From: Magnolia sinica
Lineage: Eukaryota > Streptophyta > Magnoliopsida > Magnoliales > Magnoliaceae
DNA length: 64,000 bases
Direction of reading: 5' to 3'
NCBI RefSeq assembly: GCF_029962835.1
Contig: NC_080585.1
Location: 61,553,443 to 61,617,442 of the forward strand
Positions 56,435 to 64,000 of the stretch are shown here, piece by piece. The notes under the pieces are model-generated. The model saw only the letters and a program-made list of their open reading frames with translations, searched no databases and had not been told where the DNA came from. Position 1 is the stretch's first letter; every line of letters begins with the position of its first letter. The position numbers and the translations under genes are program-made.

Positions 56435-57537
56435 TGTAAGACCCATATCTTAGACTGTACCGTTCCGTAGGCTTCTGCGGTCCTCCCGATCAAATTTCGG
56501 TAACCCTCGACCTATATCCGATGTTTGTGCGAGATCCTAAGCTGAGACCTGCATACCAAAGTCGGCTCGACCCGAAACTTGTACCCTAGCGACGGAGCCG
56601 TCGCCGCGGTTCCAACGCTGCGACTCGTGCACCGATCTGATACCCAAGCAAGGAGATGTGAGCCCGCGTTCAGTTCGAGAAATACGTCACGCGTGCGAAT
56701 TTCGAGAGAATCTTTACAACATGTCACCTCAATCAATCAATCAATCCTATTAAGGGTCAAGCACATGTCAAGTACACCATCACCTCACACCACGTCCCTA
56801 AGCAACCCCATAAGTCAACAATTTCTTACACAACCCATACCCTTCTTACATAATCTATCCCAAAAGTCAACAAAATCTTACATAACCCATCCCTCTCTCC
56901 CATCCATCACTCCATCCCATCTCCTCTCTCTCTTATTTCTCCCTTCTTTTCCAAGTAACCCAAAGCACAAAAATATCCCACGTCCAAGCTCGCCCAACCT
57001 CCATGAGAGAGTTTTGTGTGTGGCCCACTTCTTAACCCTCTCATCTCCCATCTCAACCCTTCATTCTTCATCATCTTCCGTTAAGATCGAAGCTAAGGCG
57101 ATTACCTTTCCAAGGAGCCAAGAAGAAGTGGATGGTGGGTGATCTTGGACCCACATTCCTCCCTTTTTGTATTTTCTTTTTTGTGATTTAAGGGCCCACA
57201 TATGATGTGACCCACCTTGATGTATGCTTGTATCCAAGAGGGGCCCATAGTGGCAGGGCCCTTCTGTCATCACCGATCTCTCTCCTTTCCTCTTTCTCTC
57301 CCTCTTTCTTTCTCTATGATTAGTGGCCCACCTATGATGTATGTATTTTATCCATGATGTCCAACAAATGGGCCACCTTGATCTCAGTCAGGACCTACAT
57401 GGTCACATAGGCCCAGACGGGAAGGAAAGACAAATTTCAGCTTGATCAAAATCCCGTGGCCCACTATGTGGGACCACCATGGTGAAGTGTATCATCCAAC
57501 ACTGTCCAACTTGCTGGAAGCTGGCCAAGCATTGTCT

Positions 57538-57656
57538 ATAGTATATATATACTTATATATGTATATGATTTGATAATATATTATAATATTATGTTATACT
57601 GTTATTTTATAATATGATATTATATTATATTATGATTATATATAATATATATTGTA
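57538..57656. repeat. AT tract in the second solo LTR
   Basis: TATATAATATT-type run, matching in position the tract at 37783-38030 of the other copy but less than half as long. Confidence 0.75.
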
Positions 57657-58544
57657 TGCGGGCTTCCCTTACCCGTACGTGTGGGACCCACCCTTTTTGG
57701 GGTTTCCGGGGGCTGGCGTGTGCTGACTAGCAGCCACGCCCACTATCCATTTCAGCTGGGCTATCCATCTGTTGGACGGCCAGCAACAGGGCACTACCCC
57801 TCTTGGCGTCAACACATCTAAGCCGTTCACCTGGTGGGACCCACTGCCTTCTCAACGTCAGCAAGTTCTGGGGTCCCACGTGTGGAGGTGCCCCATCCAA
57901 ACCGTCCATCCGTTTAATTCTAGGGGCCTGCCTACTGCGGCAGATTGGCTAGGTACCGCACACTGGTACACAGCTCGTGTATTGACGTGGGTCCCACTGC
58001 TGATGACGTCAGCAGGTGGTTGGGCCCCACCATAATTTATGTTTTGTATCCCACCATCCAGATGGGTGGACGTTGGGCCCTCTATGATATTTATATGACA
58101 TCCAAACCGTTCATCCATTTGGTGAACGTGGACCCCACCCGTTGTACACGGTTAGTCCAACCGTCCATCCTTTTTGGCAAGCTCATTTTTTTGCTTGAGG
58201 CAAAATGAGACAGATCTACTTATCAGGTGGGCCACTACCGTAAACAGTGGAGCATTGAACATCTACCATTGAAATCCCCTTGTTACCACAGAAGTCCTGG
58301 ATCAAACGTGAAATTTGTTTTATCTCTTAATCTGAGTCTGTGTGACCTTATGAACAAGATTGGATGGAAAATAAATGTTATGGTGGGCCTTGGGGATTTT
58401 AATGGTGGAAATCATTTTCACCACTGCTATTTGGAGTGTGGTCTAGATAATCTTTCAATATGATTTACTTTTTTTTTAAATGCTCTAAAATGATCCCTAA
58501 GAACAGATGAATGGTGTAGATGGTGTGATCCACTTGATTTATGT

Positions 58545-59690
58545 TAGGCCCCCCTTTTGTGATGTGTATTAGGCCCATTTGAGTTAGCCCATTGACTCGG
58601 CCTTGGCCTATTTGAGTTGCCCATTGACTCGGCCCATTTGTATCAGCCTATTTGATCGGCCCAATTGACTTGGCCCCTTTGTATCGGCCCATTTGATTTG
58701 GTCCATTTTATTCGACCCGTTGATACTGCCCGATGTTATGTACATTGGCCCATGAGTGAGGCCCAATGTGATGCGTATATGCCCCATAAGTGAGGCCCAT
58801 GATGATGTGTATTAGACCCTTGTATAAGACCGTGGATCCATTATACGATTGGACCTATTAGCGTCATTCCTTAAGAACAATGTTGGTTAAATGTCCTGGG
58901 CAATGATGGTTAGACGTCCACATTGTGATCTTCCCGTAGGCCTTGTTAGGCCCTTCCTCATCATTCTCCAGTGGGTTAACCCAAACGCTTGCGCCCCATT
59001 AATTTTTGTTGATCCATAATCGGCCTTCCATTTATGGACTCTGCCTTGCGTCGAGGTTGATTATCGATGCCGGTTGTCGTGGCTGAATGCCGATTCCGAT
59101 TATCAATTGATTCCGATTGTTGTGGCCAATTGTCAATTCCGAACATCGAGGTCGATTATTGATCGATTCTTATTGTTGTGGCCAATTGCCAATTTCGATT
59201 ATCGAGGCTGATTATTAATCAATTCTGATTGTTGAGGCCAATTGTATAGGCTGATTGTCGAGGCCAGATATCGAGGTCGATTGTCGAGGCCCAATGTGAT
59301 GAATATGCGGCCCGTATTTGAGGCCCATTGTGATGCATATTCGGCCCGTGTTTGAGGCCTAATGTGATGTATATGTGGCCCGTATTTGAGCCCCGTTGTG
59401 ATGTGTATTCAGCCCGTGTTTAAGGCCCAATGTGATGTATATGTGGCCTGTATTTGAGGCCTGTTGTGATGTTTATTCAGCCTGTGTTTAAGGCCTAATA
59501 TGATGTATATGAGGCCTATGGGATGAGGCCCATTATGATGTATTTGAGGGCCAAGCGATGGAGCCCATTGTGATGTATGTTAGGCCCATGTGAAAGGCCC
59601 ATCGTGATGTATATTATGCTCTCGAGTGAGGCCCATGGTGTTGTATATTAGGCCCTTCTGTGAGGCCATGGGTCCACAAATGTTAGGCTC
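58545..59690 (+). repeat. Mixed tandem arrays in the second solo LTR
   Basis: Three consecutive blocks: 'catttgayt(c)ggccc' units (58560-58800), 'gattgtcgaggcc' / 'gattccgattgtt' units (59040-59290), and about ten 'ggcc(c/t)gtatttgaggcccattgtgatgtata' units of 40-45 bp (59285-59690). All are reverse-complement counterparts of arrays at 35930-37380. Confidence 0.75.
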
Positions 59691-61477
59691 TATGTGGGCC
59701 ATTCCTTGGGGGCAATGTTAGTTAAATGTCCACATTGTCAATGCCGTTCTGAATACCGATTATGAGTATGTGATAACATAGCATCATGATACATGCCCAT
59801 ACGCATCATCTTCATGTTTGTTATGAGATATGGTTGACCATTACATATTTCAATGGGCAGATTGTTATGAGACTCCCTGATAGGCGGAGGTTATCTCACA
59901 TGAGCTTATGGTATGCACAGGGTTGATGCATAACTGGATTGTATGACTCATGCATCTTGCATTGTGTGTTGTGATTACTGTACGCCTTAGCGACATTACG
60001 GCTGTACCCTCCACAAGCATGTCGTGGATGGTTAGATGAGACACTAAAAATGTTTGGTTTGAGCATCTTGGCCCTTTGGATATCCGTGGCTAAAAGTCCC
60101 TAAACCTCTGTGGCCAAGAGACGCCCTAACGTCGAGACCGAGTAGATAAATGAGCGCCCAAGTGTCGAATACCAGGAGGCCGCATCTCCCACTGTGTCGT
60201 GGTTGGTTGGGAGGAGGTGTGGCCTAAACCGCCCGAGAGTAGGGGGCATAGCTAGGCTGAGTTTGACCAGCTCATGAATGGGTTCGCTATCAACATGCCG
60301 GGTAGATATTGGCTGACTACTGGTCAGGCGGATAGTGAGGTCTCTTCCACTTGCATGGTCGCGCATCAGTGGGTAGTGATTTGCATGTAGAGTGTACTGG
60401 ACCTCGATGATGATCCTAGAGATGTGCAATATCGATTTGTGGAGCAAGAATTGCATACTCAGCATTATATTCACTCATTCATTCACTATCCACTCGGGCT
60501 GGTAGTGCGCAACTAATTGTATGTGTACTTTTTCAGTGGCCAGGATTTCAGTTGGGGCGCATGACTAACCTGAGATCAGGAGCTTACCCCATTGAGTCTA
60601 TCTATCCAAATTTAGGTATGGGACTGGTTTGGATAGAAATTCTTTATGATAGACCCTATAGCCTGCGATACCACATACTATCATCCCGACTTCACACTGC
60701 AGCTTGGTCATTTTATTCGTACCACATATTGCATATTGCATTACATCCTCGTATATGGCATTTTGGGTTGCTATGTTTCTACATTTATATGACCTAGATG
60801 AGGCTGATAGTATCTGTAGCTCTTTCGAATTGTATATTGTATCGCATCCTCGATATCTGATATTGAGTTTATTATATTTTCGCATTACATAGCCGATTTA
60901 CATTGCTTTCTCAGTATATGGCATTGGTTTGCTATATCTTTTCATCATATATCCTGGATGAGGTTGATGATATTTTTATGGACTTGTCAGTATTTCTGCT
61001 TACTCTGATATTATATGGTTTATGGATTTACCAGCATTTCTGTTTACTCTGATATTACATTCTGAGCACGCATATACTGCTCACATATGTACACCACCCT
61101 CTAAGCTTTCTATAAGCTTATACACGATAGATGTGTGCAGGTGATGTTAGGTTGTAGCAGCTTAGAGCTTTGAGCATGTAGCTGACTTCTGGAGCTTTGA
61201 TTTTGACATATGTATTTTCCTTTTAGCATTGTATTCAAATGTTTATATTAGTGGATATGTGATGATGATGTTGCCTTTTGTATTTGGGTAAATTTGTGGT
61301 TATGCTTCTAATGAAATAAATATACGTTAGAAAATCCTACTTATAAGATCCCAGGATCGGAACCTGGCATATGGGCGCTGGGAGCCGAGAATGGGGTTCT
61401 ACGAAGGCTGTCAACACCAGATTTGGCGATCGGGATTCCTGTGAATCAGATTTTCGGGTTTAAGGTGTGACATTTCT

Positions 61478-62466
61478 GGTTAACCCTTCTTGGACCCTTG
61501 AGTACCTGCACAGAGAACAAACAGGAAGACCTTGGCTAATGCAGGGGACCCTTCGATGCCAAAGTCAGGAATCCGGGTCTTCGTAGAAATAGTTTAGCGT
61601 AAAGGGTTATCTCGGTGTAAGTACGTGTATCTTTCACCATTGGGGGTCTCCCTAATTATAGTAGAGGGAAGATCATATCGTAAAAGGATCCTTCTTATTT
61701 AGTAGGTGTGTATTGTAGTTGGATTAGAACTCCTAACATATCAGTGATCTCCCAAGATCCTCGACGGGGGTCTCAGAATCTTGAACTAATCGCGAGTTAG
61801 TTTTCGTGATCCTTGGAGGAAAGATCGGATAGGTCTTCCTTTATATTAGGTCGGCCTTCGTCTAAAGACTGGTGCGTAGTCATCCGAGCTGTGATTAAGG
61901 TCGACTAATGGAAGTCACAATACCGACCGAGCTATAATGAGGTCGACATCATTCGATAACTAAACTAACCAAAGTTCCTTGTGATATCCTTGTGATCTCC
62001 AATTCCTGTAACCTTTTAGTTTCTTCGTTACCTTTCATGGGGAATCTGTTTTGGGTCGTGCCGACCTTTGAGATGACCTTACTTATGTCAACCTTTAGAG
62101 CGACCTTAATCTTGTCCCTGGCCCAATGGGTCATGCTAGGTCTTAGTCCAACCAACTCCCATGGGTCGGTCTATTTTTTCCATAATAATAAGCCCCTACT
62201 TCCAAGTCGGTAAAACAGACTTGGAAAGTAGGTCGGATGTATTTAGGTCGGACTGTCTTGCCAAAAATGCTAAGTAAGACGATCAGTGTAGGAGTCAAGG
62301 CATATCCATAATCATGATTCGGTGCTTGTCGAGGTGGCATGTCATGACTCGAGGTCGTTTGACATGTCAGGCTGCCTTTTCGGTGCCAGACCAATAAAGA
62401 GAGGATGCTTAGCATTACCTCGATAATGGAATCGGGCGGCGAGCGTAGAAGCACAAGGAGCATCGT
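61478..62466 (+). other. Probable LTR/leader sequence of the right-edge element
   Basis: No coding sequence. Rich in AGGTCGG / GGTCGAC / CCGACC units (about 61838-62260: aggtcggcc, aggtcgact, ccgaccgagc, aggtcgaca, aggtcggatg, aggtcggact), which are self-complementary in the way of the LTR clusters elsewhere in the window. LTR borders and a primer site were not found, so the assignment rests on position before the Transposase_28-type frame. Confidence 0.4.
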
Positions 62467-63300
62467 ATGACAACAAATTTAATAAGGGCATTAAATGCCA
62501 GCCATGATGGCAATAGTGGGGCGAGTAGTCTCTGCCCCATGTCGAATCCACTGTCGTCATTGATGATGATGAGCGACGCTGAATTTTGGGCGTCGCAATC
62601 ATCACGAGTGCTGGAGAGGTCCTTAGCAGAATGGCTGGTTAGGACAAAGGGTGACCTGCCTATTAATGAAGGATTGGTCGGATCCTCTAAGGAGGAGGGC
62701 GAGGATGTAAAGAAAGGTCCCATGAGATCCATTCTTAGGGAGACCGACTTAGCCAGAATTAGGTCGGGATACCATATACCCAAATCTGTGATCCTCCAAG
62801 TTCCCTCACCAAACGAGCTTCCCACCCATCCTTTAGAGGGAGCAGTGGCTATCTTCCAGGCCGCCCTTCAGTGCGGCCTGAGGCTCCCTCTACAAAAGAT
62901 AGTAAGGCAGGTGCTCGCGCATTTGGAGCTAGCTCCGGGGCAGCTGATCCCCAATGCGTGGGGGGCATTGATCAACTTCTTCTTCCTTTGGTCCAAGCTT
63001 GAGTAGCCCGACCTTGCTGTTAGCAAATTCCTTCATTTATATCAGTTGAAGTCCAGCCCTCTCCATGATGGCTGGTACTACTTTCTATGTGGAGGGGGAC
63101 CAGAGGATGTATGGTCACAGATGTCCTGACCTCCAACAAAAATTGGAAGGACAGATGGTTCTGGGCTTTGGGGAGTTGGGAACTGTTGGGAATGACCATG
63201 CGTCGTAGTTTGGTCCCCACTGCTTTTACTGTTCCAAGTCAATTTTCTTTGGATTTAGTTCTTTTTCTTCATTTTTCACTTGGTCGGTCTTCAGCGTTCT
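62467..63300 (+). pseudogene. Transposase_28 (gypsy-type transposon) reading frame
   Basis: From ATG 62467 the frame is open for 179 codons. Residues 100-175 read RIRSGYHIPKSVILQVPSPNELP, AVAIFQAALQCGLRLPLQKIVRQVLAHLELAPGQLIPNAWGALINFFFLW: the pattern of PF04195, 'putative gypsy type transposon', found in the N-terminal frame of many plant gypsy elements. After an in-frame TAG at 63004 the sense continues (PDLAVSKFLHLYQL, DGWYYFLCGGGPE), then a frameshift leads to TSNKNWKDRWFWALG (63127-63175). The function of this domain is not known; it is not a demonstrated transposase. The true start could be a later ATG (62539). Confidence 0.75.
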
Positions 63301-64000
63301 AAGTCGTTTGTACATGCCTTCTTTATTGCATTCATCCCAAGTTTCCTTTCATACTAGGGGTTGAGTCTCTTGCTCGGATCAAGGGAGCAAGGTTAGTAGA
63401 GGAAGATGATAGATCTTGGAGAAAACTCCTCTAGCTCGAACTTTTACTTAAGTCGGGCCTTGATTCTGAGCTCACAGGTATGAACTCTTGATGACCTTAG
63501 GACTTAGTAAATTTTTGAATTTGTAGCTAACTTCCTCCTCACTCTAACTGGTGTAGAGATGCTTGAAGCTCGTCCCGCACCAAAGCCTATCTTGAAGAAC
63601 AAGGCACCTCTTCTCAACATCGAACAAGAAGAAGAAGAAAATGAAAATGACCTCCGAAAGCAAAGGGAGATTTGGTCCCTCAGCTCCCACTTTCGTGGAG
63701 GTTGAGGATGAGGTAGTGGTTGCTGAGCCTACTTCCATCATTGTTGAAGTAGTGGTCGAGACGACCTCTCTTGAGGAGGCTCGTCCATCTGGGATGACCT
63801 CTCATGAGGAAGCTCATCCTGTCGAGGCTCGGGAAACTGTCGGTCCTCTGTTGAGCCTTCCATGGCTTAAGCGGAGGGGGGCCAACATTCCTTTGGGATG
63901 GCACGAAGGGCGTTAGAGGGCCTTCTGCCTTGGGTAGATCGGCACATGCTTAATGCCAAGTTCGCCTATGTCTTTGGAGTTGACATCAGACGCAATCCTT
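63301..64000 (+). pseudogene. Continuation of the right-edge retroelement, cut by the window end
   Basis: Decayed coding-like DNA. At 63641-63916 an open stretch (SKGRFGPSAPTFVEVEDEVVVAEPT, then VVVETTSLEEARPS) is acidic and low-complexity, like the linker that follows the Transposase_28 domain in this group. At the edge, about 63905-64000, another frame reads LEGLLPWVDRHMLNAKFAYVFGVD-like sequence. No gag core or pol motif is reached before the end. Confidence 0.45.

Larger units (their letters stand above)
56435..61472 (+). mobile_element. Second 5-kb solo LTR (Tekay/Del-like), opposite orientation
   Basis: Starts TGTAAGACCCATATC and ends TTAAGGTGTGACA, with a perfect TSD TTTCT (56430-56434, 61473-61477). 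Colinear with the reverse complement of 34114-39342: the start, the 'ggcccac' blocks, the AT tract, the 'ggcccaatgtgatg' and 'gattatcgaggc' arrays and the last 140 bp all correspond. 5038 bp. No internal region, so again a solo LTR. Open frames at 56579-57142 and elsewhere are in non-coding repeat DNA. Confidence 0.8.

Noticed and set aside
56579-57142. 187-codon plus-strand frame
   Set aside because: It is the counterpart of the previous region in the second solo LTR but in a different frame with a different protein, so the frame is not conserved between copies.
62467-63006. Treating the PF04195-type frame as a DNA transposase
   Set aside because: The family name is historical; there is no DDE triad, and such frames are found in plant gypsy elements.

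Overview
This window is flowering-plant nuclear DNA made almost entirely of LTR retrotransposons inserted into one another; I find no intact host gene, tRNA or rRNA. Plant-specific families identify it: a SIRE-like Ty1/copia element primed by initiator Met-tRNA, Athila/Tat-like Ty3/gypsy elements with a TGGCGC-type primer site, a plant mobile domain (PMD) gene, and a gypsy-type Transposase_28 (PF04195) reading frame. Foldback DNA rich in 'catcatggtgggcccac' is, from memory, common in magnoliid genomes (Magnolia, Liriodendron, Laurales); that placement is a guess.

The nesting can be dated in relative order from target-site duplications (TSDs). Level 1 is a compound gypsy element, 6335-55429 (49.1 kb, TSD ATATG), with three same-orientation LTRs (6335-7766, 32228-33560, 53932-55429) and two internal copies of about 4.5 kb. 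Each copy has gag, a damaged protease and an extra reading frame, and neither has RT or integrase. Level 2, inside it: a SIRE-like copia element on the minus strand (8728-28793, TSD CATGC); a 5.2-kb solo LTR (34114-39342, TSD CACAC); an inverted solo LTR of the Athila-like family (39576-41006); and a minus-strand Athila-like element with recognisable gag, PR, RT, RNase H and INT (41675-50774, TSD AAGAA). Level 3, inside the copia element: a non-autonomous gypsy element (14281-23829, TSD GAGGA) with gag and protease on its own strand and a captured PMD gene on the opposite strand in place of pol.

Outside the compound element the left flank holds a gypsy integrase end (1-361), a collapsed copia LTR pair (1159-4383), a foldback element (about 5455-5765) and an unassigned CT-rich stretch. 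The right flank holds unassigned DNA (55435-56434), a second 5-kb solo LTR in the opposite orientation (56435-61472, TSD TTTCT) and the start of a Transposase_28-type retroelement that runs off the end.

The most unusual signal is architectural. Nearly every LTR family here carries, close to and mostly upstream of its TATA box, a cluster of short near-palindromes whose sequence differs by family (TTCGGCTAGCCGAA, CTCGACTAGTCGAG, TTCGGTCYGACCGAA, TTCGATGTCATCGAA, GTTGCGCGGACCCGCGCAAC). One motif is shared by a copia and a gypsy LTR. Similar clusters also lie inside two unrelated elements, directly before their accessory genes. This suggests an exchangeable promoter module. All coding regions are decayed and nothing here looks able to move by itself.
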